Positions 41,870 to 53,214 of a stretch of 64,000 nt of DNA are shown here, piece after piece. This DNA is from Spirometra erinaceieuropaei. Lineage: Eukaryota; Platyhelminthes; Cestoda; Diphyllobothriidea; Diphyllobothriidae. The first letter of the stretch is position 1, and the number at the start of each line of letters is the position of its first letter. A model generated the notes under the pieces. The model was not told where the DNA came from. It did not search any database and saw only the letters and a list, made by a program, of their open reading frames with translations. Made by a program: the position numbers and the translations under genes. Where the stretch lies: positions 360,649-424,648 of the forward strand of contig CACRXP010000152.1 of assembly GCA_902702965.1 (NCBI GenBank), written 5' to 3'.

Positions 41870-44006
41870 GTTACCTAACTCATGAAATATGTCGAAATTT
41901 ACGAATGATTGCAAGTCGCTCGAAAACCGACACCATTTCACGAGTCCAATACCTATGTTAATTAAGCACAAGTTTAAAAGAATTAAAATCATGATAGAAA
42001 TATTAAAGGCAGTGTAGATTTTTTAGAAACGCCGATTTCTTTAGAAAAGCGCATTATCCCGAAAACGTCAGAAATGGCTGTAATTTAGCAAACTTCGTTT
42101 TTAGATATATAACATGTATCCTCATACCGTTAGCGTAGCAAATATGAAAGTACACATGAAATAACGTTTAATAATAGTGTTTCAGTGAAGTCTGTATCTA
42201 AATATCATTTAATAATTAATGTAATTTCACATATGGCGGTTTTTCAACTGTCTACATTTTCTGAGTGTAGATTCTAAAACAGTTTTCCAGGGATTCGTGG
42301 CATTCTTGACTCGTTTGTGTTGAAGGAGATGGGGTACAATAAGAGAAGCGGGATTTTGCTTGATTTCACCGATGAGGACGTTGTAGGAACAAAAGTTTTC
42401 ATAAGGCGACATGCTGCCAGGCCAATTGGTGCCTATTAAATGTAAATAGATCTGACAGGCGTGATCGTAAACATACCATTTTGTGTTTATAGAGAGCACT
42501 TTTTCCGTTACATTAATTTACACTTTTCCTTCGTTTTGGATTACACTGAGTTTCAGATCAGCCTCGAAATTTTATTGAATACTTCGTGATTTTCGGTAAT
42601 TTCACCCGATCGTCCATAGAGACAGATTCTGAATTACCCGTCTGTTAAGAACTTTAAAATAAGACCATTCTTGAAGGCATTTACCGAATTACTGAGTGTT
42701 CAGGCGCTCCTTCTCACGAGGATGGTCGTTTGGGTCACATGTGAAGAGTCATCCAAACATCAAACTGCATTTTCAAGAAAAATAACTGTCCACAACGAAA
42801 GTCAGCGACGAATATGCCCTTGATCAATAAGAAAACTTTCCTTAATAAGTCACCTCTCTAGAAAGTGTTTTATTACTGCACTGCGTTGACAGATCTCTGT
42901 GGACTTTGTATTTTTGCACGGTGGGACCAAGTAAAAATTTGACACTTTTGGCCGTTTCTTTCACATTCTTAAACAATAGTGATATTTTTCTGCCGTAGAC
43001 GTAAGAACATGCCTTCTCCTATACACTGAGGCCATTTTCACTGTTTTTGATCGCATTTAGACTCCGTTCTTCGATTATGAATACCCGACGGAGCGCCCAT
43101 ATAAATACTGATATTTTGCTGAAACTACTAATGTTTTGCTCGTTCTACTTCTGAATAAGGTACGCACAGAAACTTAACTACACGAGAAGTAGTGTTTCAT
43201 AGGTTTAAAACTGGAAATGACCATTCGGTGGTGGGCATTTACGTGACATCAGGTAGAATTTTCCAAATGGCAAAACAATTTCAGCCAATCTAAACGAAGC
43301 AATCCCTACCTGCGTTATTACTGCAATTTAGGGCACCAAATCGCATAGATCTGTTAATTTGACCTTTATGAATTGATAAAATTCCTGGTTTTCTTAAAGC
43401 ATAACTTTTGCGTTTGCAAGTTGACTACCACGGTTAGCATCGGACATAAAATAAACTTTCAAGTTCAGCTAAATCTGTTATTTCCTTTCAATGAAAAAGT
43501 TGCTTAGCTGCTTAACCGGAGTCTAGGACATGTATTAGCATAGGAAATCGCACAAATATATTCCAACGTATGAAGGCGAAATTTCGAGTTCCAGGTGTAT
43601 ACATATTTGAAGAAGAAGAAGAATCGAGCACCGGAACAATTCGTTTATTATCCTGAGCTTTCAGACTCGTACAGGAGTCCATCGTCAGAGGTACGTGCCT
43701 TATAACAGCCGCTTGTCCTGTTTCTGCCACTACCTCTGACGATGGACTCCTGTACGAGTCTGAAAGCTCAGGATAATAAACGAATTGTTCCGGTGCTCGA
43801 TTCTTCTTCTTCTTCAAATATATTCCAACGTCCATTTTCGCCAAACGTTACTGATATTTTACTTAAACACAATTTCTGAGCCAGAAAAGAACATTTCATC
43901 GAAGGATGCGGATGAGCGAAACAAATGCTCAACGTTAAAGGCGTCCGGAAATTCTCGAATCGGTTTCCGTTTTTAGATTTCAAGAGTTCGGTCATTGACT
44001 GTACAT
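41870..44006. mobile_element. Foldback-family element, larger diverged copy
   Basis: Begins TA-CAGTGCGTTACCTAACTC and ends GTTCGGTCATTGACTG-TA (about 44006), both related to the foldback termini. The interior is AT-rich, has a 91-bp perfect palindrome at 43603-43821 and contains no transposase frame that I recognise. The 90-codon minus ORF at 42227-42499 has no recognisable domain. Confidence 0.45.
43603..43821. repeat. Perfect 91-bp inverted repeat, 37-bp spacer
   Basis: 43603-43693 and 43731-43821 are exact reverse complements by eye. The arm contains CTGACGATGGACTCCTGTAC, then GAGTCTGAAAGCTCAGGATA and ATAAA, which resembles the terminal motif of Penelope-like elements in this window, followed by a GAA/TTC run. 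Confidence 0.9.
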
Positions 44007-44677
44007 TCAGTAACCCGCGCGTGGGCGAGGGTAGATTGTCGGGTGAGCAGTGCTCTTCGATTTTGGATGAACGACTAACTAGCAGGCGGGTACGATCAAC
44101 GTGAATCAGAGGCGCCTCGTAATCCTGCCATTGATCGATTGATCAGAGTACTACATGCGTGCACGCAGTCTGCGACACGAATGTGCAGGTAAATTCACGT
44201 GATCTCGTGGAGGTGAATTGCGGCAATTTCATGAGGTGAAGGCTACCACATTTGAGCTGTCTGCATGTCTATACCTCAGGTCAACTAGCATGCTGGGACC
44301 CATTTAGAGAGCCCGATCTTCTCGCACATCCGATGAATTTCCGCATTCTCCGACAAAATTCGTTTATGTTCGGTGTGGAATAGGTCGAATATCCATTAAG
44401 AATTGTCGCCTCTACAGCAGTTGTTTGGAGGAAGGCATATGGCTCGCCTCGTGATTCAGAGACAAAGCAATGCAGATCGTTCGCACAGCTAAGAATTTGG
44501 GAGTTTCTCGTCTTAATTATTGCCTAATTCATCCAGTAGGATTTTCATCATGGCATGAGAATGTCACGACAGTCTTCAGCTCCGTTCAATTTTTTTCGAG
44601 GGGAAGGTAGCCGGACGCCTCTTAACTCCCTGTTGGTTACAAATCCTCAGAGAAAAACACCGATAAGAGGAAGTTCG

Positions 44678-44716
<39 letters not shown>

Positions 44717-47689
44717 GATCGCGCGATTGTGCATATAATTGCGTGCGGAAAGCAGGCAGCTGGCTGCTAGTCGAAGTTAGAGGACAGTGAACAACTACTC
44801 ACCCAAAGTAGATAGTATAAACATGTGTAAGTTTGGTGACAGGTTATGTGAGTGAGTGTGTGTGTAGCGGCACAGCAGGAAGAATAAGTGCTCTGAGCGC
44901 TACAATCACCCAGTAAAATCCCGGATTAGAAGGAGAAGACAGAAGGCACCAAAATGAGGGGTTTATTGTGCACAGAACCCCGAGTTGTCCTCTCAGGCGA
45001 CAGTGGCCACTGGCGAAGCCAGGGCTCGTGTTGACTGCGTCCAGTCAGGCCTGAGAGTTCCCGAGACAGTGGTGGCAGCCGCTTTTGTAGGCTCGTGGGC
45101 CAAGCTCGGTAGGACAATTGTGTGTAGCCTGGACTGTGCAAGGCGAAGGAGGGGTTCCTGTCTTACGGGATCGGTGGGAAGGGGGGGGTTTTAGGGTAGG
45201 GTAAACGGGGAACCCATCAAAGAGTTAGAAAAAAAAGTAAAAAAAAGAGGTTTAGAAAGAAAATAATGAAGTTTGTTTGATGTGAAAATGTGCCGAAAAT
45301 TCAAAACCGAAGCCGTAACCAATGGGAGCAATATTCTGAAGGCCACGGCCATTCGGCTGAAGTTGCCCCATACAATACTGCCACTAAGGATGAATCCTGG
45401 TCAAAAGCCAACGACAGGTAGGGCGGTGGAAAATGAACCCGAAGAACGGGAAGTATGAATGCAAAATACGGAGGACGGAAGCCGTATTTATTAATTTGTT
45501 CAATAATAACCAAACGTTTCCCACTTATAGAAGGGTGACAGCAAAGAAGAAACGTAAGGCCGCTCCGCAAACTAATAATGCCATCGGAGATTGAACAGAT
45601 CCTGGATATTATCCAGTCCCTATATTTAGTGCAATAGTTACAAGCTAAACGAGTCATGGCGACAGAAGCCAGATGTCGCTGTCGTAAACCAATGCCGTTG
45701 CGAATATTGCGTCAGCACACAGACGGGTTTGCCTTCAGGGACACGAAAATATTAATATAATGCATTGCCTAGGTGTAACAAATGTGGTACCAAAAGGGCA
45801 CTGAGAACTGGTTCGTTGTTTAAGGATAGTCGCCTGACTTTATCGAAGGTCCCATGTGGCTGAAGCCTATCCAGTCTCAGAAGAGCACTCGGAAACCGAG
45901 ATATGTAGCAGCTGACCGGAAAGGTAAGCAGTGAGATGTTAATGATGTTGTACACATAGTGCAATAATAGCAGCCAGTGGAATAACAGCCAGGGAGAACA
46001 ACTGAACGGCCAGGCAATGGACATTTTGGCCACTGAAAACTGGTACAACGGAAACAGTTTGTAATTCTATCATATTCCGCACTGAAATAGTGAATTCTTT
46101 ACTATACCTCTCAACCTTCTTTTCCCTTTCGTCCCATAACCCCAGCCGAAAATGCGCCTACGGGGAATGAAATCGTAGTATTTGAAGGGATTGATGGAAA
46201 ACCTATGAACACCCTAACTTCCGATCAGGACCAATCCGAAGGCTACTTCGTAAGTACGCTGACCGTCAAACCGATGAATGATGTACGTATAACAGGAAAG
46301 CCAAACCTACTGGTCACCTCAAGGCGACCAAACCGCCCAACCACACGGGCGTACGAAATCGACCGAAGCGCAAGGGGAAAGCGAGCGAAAGAGACCACAA
46401 AGAAACCCCGAGGGCCGGGTGGATACCTAAGCCCGTGAAAGTGCAAGGAAAGGCCAAACCCCTATGGTTGGGTAACTGTTCCAAGCGGGCTGCGGTTGGG
46501 TGTGGGGAGGGGAAGTGAGCCGTACGGCAGGCAAAGGAAACAAACGGAAGGCGGCCTTAGGAGACCGCACAGGAAGCCAGCAACCGGGTTAAACACCTGT
46601 ACGGCTAAACCATGAAGGGCTAGTGCAGCCCCTGAAGTATGTAGAAAGGGTAGGTGCACTAGCGGGGCAGACCTGCACCGATGAAGTGCACCCAACGCCT
46701 ACGCGCCTAGCCAACTCACGCGGTAACCGCATGGAACGCGGTATGGGAGGCCCCCCCCTCGCCGTCGAATACAACGGGGCTGTTTCTTAAAAAAAGGGGG
46801 GGTGTAGGGTAGCTATCTGTTAACATGACTAAAGCAGCTAGCAATTAGAAGGATAATGGAAAACGTGTTGAATCGCAATTCGCATAGGTTAAGTCTTTCG
46901 CCTTTTACTAAAGGTTTCCGTGTGGGGGGGGTGCAATGCAATGAGCCCATATAGACAGTCTTGCAGCGCCTCGTTCTCGGGGCGGTTAAAGTGAAGGAGA
47001 AATTCATCCTGACAGAGCCTCTACGCCATATCATGCAAACGTAGCTGGAGTACCCAGTCGTAGTAATGTAGCAAGCGCGCTAAGTGGCCGATGAGCGGGA
47101 ATGTGAACGTGAGCAATAACATGAAGGAATTTACAGCATAACCGCCCTTCCTTCTCCCAATTGGCAGCTGTAAGTATATGCGGGAGGTATGGCAATGGCA
47201 CCGCAGCAGAAGACAAGGTATCCCAAAGCGAGGTCGAATACATTACACCCGCGCGGCCGACACGCCCGAAATATGTAACTTAATAAAAGCACCCCTACTG
47301 ATAAGAAGCAAGTACGTCAACAATGTTGACTCATAATCCCAGGCTACTCAGAAATGTCTCGCTCCAAGCTCAAGTGGTGTCCAATCAGCGTGTGTTGCAT
47401 TTGCCGAGGGGTGGTGTCCCAGTGGCTTGTTCCGCTGGTTGCAGGGGGTGGCGCGTTCAAGTGGCCGCATGGGCAGCTGCGACTGCGCGGACGCAGGTAT
47501 GCGCGAGCTGTTGGTTGTGTGACTTCAGGTCACCTCGTCTGGGACGGCTCGCTGCAAGGGATGAATGACCTTGAGGCAGCGAGGTCTTGAAGAATGACGC
47601 CAGACCGGTCATGATGGCTAGTCATGATGGCTGCCAAATGTGAAACTGGTCAAAATGTCTGAGAGCGTGTTCAACAAGCCATAGAACTC
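44007..47689. other. Intergenic; simple repeats and R2 copies
   Basis: Contains a (GACA)n run at about 44680-44716, R2 repeat pieces at 44975-45110 (plus) and 47340-47560 (plus), and a GC-rich A/G-skewed block at 46300-46800 of unknown nature. No protein gene recognised; the ORFs at 45301-46446 have no identifiable domain. Confidence 0.45.
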
Positions 47690-48060
47690 GCAGCCTGGTA
47701 TGCGGCGGCAGTTCACTGGCACAAGGTTCCCTGCCGGTAGATGCGCTTGCGCTCCCGCTGGGTGGTGGCCATGACTGCCCAGTCATCAACCTCGTCCTTC
47801 TGACCCCTGCTTGGGTGTTGTTGTTGGTGGTGAAAAATCCTGGTCAAGTGTATGTTGTGGACCAGGGGGTGTGGTGGCACACATAGGTGCGGGTCCGATC
47901 GTGCCAGACAGCTGCGCCCTCCCACGCATCCGGGCTTCTTGTCTCTGTCTTGATACCCAGGTCCAGGTGGTGAATGAGGGAGAATGCGGTAGGCGCTGCG
48001 CAAGTCCCTTTATCACTAATTCGCTCGAATGTCACCCTCCCTGCTGCACCTTGCTGTGTA
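47690..48060 (-). repeat. Dispersed repeat R1 (minus orientation)
   Basis: Minus-strand frame contains PHLCVPPHPLVHNIHLTRIF and HPSRGQKDEVDDW, nearly the same peptide as 40915-41300. The R2 copy lies just to the left, so R1 and R2 may be parts of one composite repeat. Confidence 0.6.
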
Positions 48061-48079
48061 GCACACGGTGGACATTATC

Positions 48080-48420
48080 GGAATCGTCGGCTTAACTCTT
48101 GGTAACTACGAAGCCTGATAGGCGTCGAAGAGGAGAGCACAACAGCAGTCGGCAGGGCGTTCCATGCTGTAACTAGTCTGTCACAGGTAAAAACCTTCCT
48201 TACTTGGCCCTTGCTTTACCTGCGCGTAATTTTAGCGTATGACTGCGCAAACTGGCTGTGTTGACTTTAGTGGAAAAATCGCTGATGAAAAAGCAACAGT
48301 TCAGGTCGTTCGTTGTGCGAAAGGTTAATTTAGTATCATCGCGTTGTTGTGGTCGAGAACAAGTCAGCGATAAGCTGAAGGATCCTACTTAACTGTCGGT
48401 GGGCTGTAGATTCTCTCATG
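48080..48420 (-). mobile_element. CR1-like LINE C-terminal fragment
   Basis: Minus strand reads FFISDFSTKVNTASLRSHTL and, after a frame change, DRLVTAWNALPTAVVLSSST. The TAWNALP block is the typical last conserved motif of CR1 reverse transcriptases. Confidence 0.65.
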
Positions 48421-49353
48421 CGGAATGGCAGTAATGAGAGTTTTACGGGTGGGACATACGCCACACACACACACACACAAAATGCTGGATGTCTTATCGT
48501 ACGCTTCCGTATGGCAACTGAAATGAGCGCGTTAATTTAGCAATAGGTAAAAAGCAAATTTCGAAAAATATCAGATTCTGAACAGTAGGTTAAGGTCATG
48601 GGAGGTAATTGCTGTTGGCAGTTTAATGTCTGCAACGGCCTGCAAATGGATGCCAAGACAAAACTCCAAATATCACGATTCCCAGTCGAACAACAATTAA
48701 GTGGGCTTCTTCATCCTACCGTTGCCGAGCACATCCCCTAGCTACCACACATTTTAGGCCCAGAACGCGAGATAAAGCAGTTGGGGCAATTTGGACGCAG
48801 CTTAACGGCGGTAATCGTTCGGAACTGGCGAGAAAGGCGTCCGAGAATTATGAGGACAGGTTCGCGGCAGCTCTGGACATGATTACCCGGTTCGAATGTC
48901 TCGGGTTGGCCGAAAACTTGAGCCAGAGTTAGTGCATGACTGAGATGCAGACTGGCTCAGCATCAACCGCACTCTGTAAGCTCCCACCAATCTGCCTCCG
49001 TCGGCAGGACTGTGTCAATACGACTGCAGGTGGGCTCGGGAGAGCGTGGCTGACCAAATAGGGCATAACATTGACCTGGTTTCTGTATCAGGTTTGCGCG
49101 AAAGTGGCGTCTGGGATCTCACATGTATAAGAGTGTCATGGAGGCCCCATGAAGAATGAGCACTTGGGCCTGCTTCTCAGTTCTGGGAAGGTTGACAACG
49201 GAAACACGTCAGATATATTATAGTGCGGAGCGCGCCGATACGTCGTGAGGATGGGTCCTCCAGTGTTGGCCTCTCTCTCTCCCTCACTCCCTCTCCCACT
49301 GTTCCGTGCACCAGCAGACTATCCGAGTTTGTTGGCTTGCCGATAATGGGATT
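48421..49353. other. Intergenic, nothing recognised
   Basis: Only a short (CA)n run near 48464-48480 and a CTCTCT-rich stretch near 49270. No coding signal found. Confidence 0.4.
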
Positions 49354-49893
49354 CGTATCGACCCAACTGTGAAAAACTCGGCACCTTGGTGAGATTCGAA
49401 CCCACGCGGTAAGGGGAAGGCTTTCGTACAGCCAACGCTCTAACCACCGGACGACTCGAGTTTAATCACATTTGGGTCAAGTTATCCGCCCAACCTACTG
49501 CAACGTCTGGAATCCACCAAATCTGATACAGCAAGTTGACTGTCCAAGCAGGATTTCCTACATGGATTACATGGCAACTCCTTGCGATTTCTGCCGCTCA
49601 CGTAATTCATAGAGGTTTTGGTAGATTTTGAGCCTGGTAGTCATCTGGTGGATTCTAGGTGAATTACTTAGGAAATCCTGCTTGGGCAGTCAACTTAATG
49701 TATCAGATTTGGTGGATTCCAGACGTTGCAGTAGGTTGTGCTGATAACTTGACGCAAATGTGATTAAACTGGAGTCGTCCGTTTTGGGGTAATCGTAGCT
49801 CAAGTGGTTGGAGTGGTGGCTGTACTAAAGCCCTCCCCTTACTGCGTGGGTTCGAATCCCACCGACGCGCCGAGTGTTTCACAGTTGGGACAA
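49354..49893. repeat. Long palindrome of two head-to-head SINE-B copies
   Basis: Left arm 49354-49571 and right arm about 49673-49893 are imperfect inverted copies. Each arm has a SINE family B tRNA-like head (minus at 49370-49455, plus at 49785-49875, both with box B GGTTCGAATC or close) and a shared non-SINE segment (CTACTGCAACGTCTGGAATC). The heads point outward. Confidence 0.8.
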
Positions 49894-50460
49894 CATGAAT
49901 TATTCAAAATCTGCCAAAACCTCTATGGATAATGGGATTGGCCGCAGTGGCTGACAAAACCAAATAGTTCGTATACGCGTGCCGCGCGCGTCATACAAAA
50001 ACGCGGCATGCTGTACGAACGGCTGTCGCTGATTCATGAATGCAAGAGCGATCATGAGAGACAGAAATGCGGCAGACAACACGAGTAGGGTCACTACAAG
50101 AGCTTACAAGCCGTACTGAACATTCGCGGTGGGAATACCTAGGTCAGTATATTTAAGGGTAATGAGAATGCCTTTGAAAGCCCTATCAACAATGGCACAA
50201 GCAATACGTAAATATGAATAAACATGGTACTTAAATGTTTTCAGTAATATATACACTCAACGTAATATTTCCCTTTGAGAATACAGGACCGATACTCAAG
50301 AACACTCAGTTGTAGATGATATCAGTAAAATGAAATGACAATCATCCGCATTATCGGTAGGTGTGTGCAAGGCGTCGGTTTGCACAACATGTTGCAAGAT
50401 GTTCTCTCTAGCCTCTAATCCTCCTCCATAATTACTTATGTAGATGAGTCAATTGGTAAA

Positions 50461-50500
50461 CAAACGTTTTCGTTAATTCATCATCAGACCAGTACATTTG
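50461..50500 (-). ncRNA. Hammerhead-ribozyme-like core, left terminus
   Basis: On the minus strand CTGATGATG (50487-50479) and CGAAAAC are separated by a few bases, resembling the CUGANGA...GAAA core. It sits downstream of a Penelope endonuclease fragment, where hammerheads are known in this element class. Stems were not verified. Confidence 0.35.
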
Positions 50501-51090
50501 CATGGGAAATGATCAGTCTAATTGTCGGCAGGATATAAATGCGTCTCGGGAGCAGGGTTGATCGGACTCCACGTTCCCACGCCGCCCGCATACGGAGTCA
50601 ACGTGTGGAGGACGGTGGTGTTGGTGTGGGAGGGGGGGGGGGAAGTAGAGGTGTTCCAGTTAGTGTAGGCGCTGTGAGTGCGTGTGACTGCTCTCAGGGC
50701 GTAGGAACGGCGTGCGATCACCGTCTGGAGTCGGCCAGAGCAGACATACTGCTTGTGTCAGCGTCTTCTGACAAGAGAGTGCTGGGTTCGCCAGTCGAAT
50801 GGCTACTGCTTCGGCTGTGGCTAGCACCCGTTTGCGCAGGTGTTTAGAGTAGTGTGCCGGTGCCCGGTAGATAATATTAAAAGCTTGTTTAGCGTCCGCT
50901 TGGTGGTTCGTATCGATTAGATGTGCGAGAATTGAACTCGAAATCGGTCGATGTTCACCTCTACCTAGCCAGGCAGGCATGTGTTCGCGTATCCTCTTTT
51001 CCAGACGCCTGGTGGTACGGCCAATATATCCTGCTTCCGAGACTCATTTATATCCTGTCAGTAATTAGACTGATCATATACCATGTAAAT

Positions 51091-51130
51091 GTACTGGCCT
51101 GATGATGAATTCCCGAAAACATATGTTTGC
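51091..51130 (+). ncRNA. Hammerhead-ribozyme-like core, right terminus
   Basis: CTGATGATG (51099-51107) and CGAAAAC (51114-51120), the inverted partner of the motif at 50461-50500 and immediately before the partial Penelope copy that starts at 51145. Confidence 0.35.
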
Positions 51131-51144
51131 CAATGGACTCTTCA

Positions 51145-51814
51145 ATTTGGCGAGACGAGCAGTATTTCACCATGGCAGATGGACGATCCGAACGCTCCTC
51201 CAAGATTGCCACGCGAGACTTCGCAAGTACCGTCAAAGGATTGACCAAGAAAAGACCAGATGCTGTGAGTTCATGGGTGAGATCGGTACAAATCTGCTCC
51301 TGCAGAGGATAGTTGAACAAGCTCGCGAACAGAGCATGATACGCGACGCAGCACTGGAGAACAAATTCCGAAAGCTGTCCAATCCTACGTCGCCCTGAAA
51401 CGACAAACTGGTGCACAACGTGTCGTCAAAGGAGCTGACGAGGGATCAGATGCAGGCTTTACGGCACGAAACTTCATTTAACACGGCTGACGCCAAACCT
51501 GTTAACATGATTGTAGCAGTGGAATCAATCCTTAGTCAGACGGAGGAGACTAAGAGCCTCATCCGACACCAAGTGTCGTCCCTCCTAATGGCCCACAGAC
51601 CGCGGGAAGTGCTTTCAAAGGTCGGAATTGATGCGCTTAGAGAACTTAAGGCCGACAAAGACCTGGCCATCGTGTCAGAGGACAAGGGGCGCTCCATGGT
51701 TGTACTGGACAGGACAGTAACCAAAGGTTTATTGGAGGACCGACAATTCTATGTCGCATGTGCAATGAACCCTGTAAAAGCGCTTACACGTAAAATTAAT
51801 GCTACGTTGTTGGC
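51145..51814 (+). mobile_element. Penelope-like element, inverted partial copy (N-terminal part)
   Basis: Nearly identical in reverse complement to 55043-55724. Encodes LARRAVFHHGRWTIRTLLQD, an in-frame TGA at 51396-51398, then VHNVSSKELTRDQMQALRHE and DLAIVSEDKGRSMVVLDRT, the N-terminal region preceding the reverse transcriptase. It stops abruptly at 51814, where foldback-like DNA begins. Confidence 0.85.
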
Positions 51815-52700
51815 ATAATCCTATGGTATTTAGGACTCGACAGGATGACGGCTTTTGCGTGCACTTCTTCTTCACATCATGTAGAAAATGCCTTCGTTAT
51901 GAATGATTACTTGAGTAGCATACGTATTTCACACTGATTTTCGATGTTCCTAAAAATTCAAATATGTTTTATAAAAGAAAGTGCGCAAAAACTGTTTCTT
52001 TTACTCGTTCGGTAGGCAATCACGTCACCTTCACATTTTGTGTTCAATAAAAATATATTTTTTCCGTTTTAAAAAAGTTTCTAGTTGTAAGATTTTTCAA
52101 GACGGTGCAATGTCCATTCATACAGCGTCGTGCCCGTAGGTGTATTAATGCTCTCCGTAAAGTATACAACATAATCAACATCAACTGCAAAATTTAAGGA
52201 TTTAATGCTATCTTCTTAAAGACATGGATAAATATATGATTATCCCTACGTGGAAAGCATGTACTTCATGGACTTAAATCGGTCAACGCTAATGCAACGA
52301 CTGATCTGGCCCAAAATTATTCGGGAATCGGAAAATATCTCTTAACACCAAAATGCGCATTTTTTTGAGCATAAAATGTAAAGGCAACGTGATTCTCTAC
52401 CAAACGAGTAAAAGTAACCCTATTTTTGTGCACGTTTTCTATGAAGTATATTTGAATTTTTAAGACCGACTAAAATAAATGTGGACTGCGCATGCTACTC
52501 CAGTAGTCATTTTTGCGAATGCATTTCCTATAGGATGTCGAGAAGAAGGGAATGCAAAAGTCGACATTTTGTCGAGTCCTCAATACCATAGAATTATGCC
52601 GCATAATGATCAATATTACAAACCCACTTAATCGCAAATGTATTTCGGAATTTTGGCCCACATTTCATGAGATCGATCACTCATTGTATTTCGTGAAACA
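51815..52700. mobile_element. Diverged foldback-family element
   Basis: The left arm (GATTACTTGAGTAGCATACG, CACTGATTTTCGATGTTCCT) and right arm (52440-52690, ending CCCACATTTCATGAGATCGA) are inverted relatives of the foldback arms at 34287 and 39282. Termini are decayed and boundaries approximate. Confidence 0.5.
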
Positions 52701-53190
52701 AACAAATTCGCCGATATTCCACTTAAACTACTGACGTTAGGAGTTCTAAAAATTATGTTAGGCATAATGATTGAAATTCGAAACTAATATTTTTGCAAAG
52801 AGAGCCAAACTTAGATCTCCGAAAATGCCTTTTGTGAAGCTGTTGCTGTTGACACTACTTGGTGTGTGAAATCAGGTAAGAATCCGACTTGTCGCGTTCT
52901 AGTGAGCAGGATGACATAGTAACAATTAAAATGAGAGACACCAGGACATAAATCAGACAGGCATACGGTTTGACTTCAAGACCGAGAGACAGCAAGTCGG
53001 TATATGCAGCTGTCCAGCACTTTGGCGATAGACCGCCTCTAAAAGGAGGATGGTAGTAATTGGGGATTTACGGATGGGGCCTTGAAAGCTCACTGGCCAT
53101 CCAGTTTTCGGCACTAGTACTTGGCCTTTTCCTGAAGACTGGCGCATCGCATTATCTTTATGAGACAACGCTGTATACTATTGGCTGCTT
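52550..53190. repeat. Direct repeat D, copy 1
   Basis: Matches 57045-57740 in the same orientation, including TGTTGACACTACTTGGTGTG and ACACCAGGACATAAATCAGA. The minus ORFs inside both copies (52953-53168 and 57503-57718) are translations of the repeat, with no known domain. Confidence 0.8.
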
Positions 53191-53214
53191 TTACCAATCC
53201 ACAGTGTTGAATTC

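Larger units (their letters stand above)
50449..51138 (-). mobile_element. Penelope-like GIY-YIG endonuclease fragment between inverted termini
   Basis: Minus strand reads EAGYIGRTTRRLEKRIREHM and PAWLGRGEHRPISSSILAHL (about 51040-50920), a GIY-YIG nuclease as in Penelope-like elements, then FNIIYRAPAHYSKHLRKRVL. It is bounded by 90-bp inverted repeats (50449-50541, 51045-51138), each with CTGATGATGAATT..CGAAAAC. No reverse transcriptase present. Broken copy. Confidence 0.72.

Noticed and set aside
44680..44716. Short regular repeats considered as a CRISPR-like array
   Set aside because: A simple (GACA)n microsatellite without spacers, in an animal genome.
52953..53168. Pair of similar 71-codon minus ORFs (also 57503-57718)
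   Set aside because: They are the same stretch of direct repeat D; no domain, and no independent support for coding.
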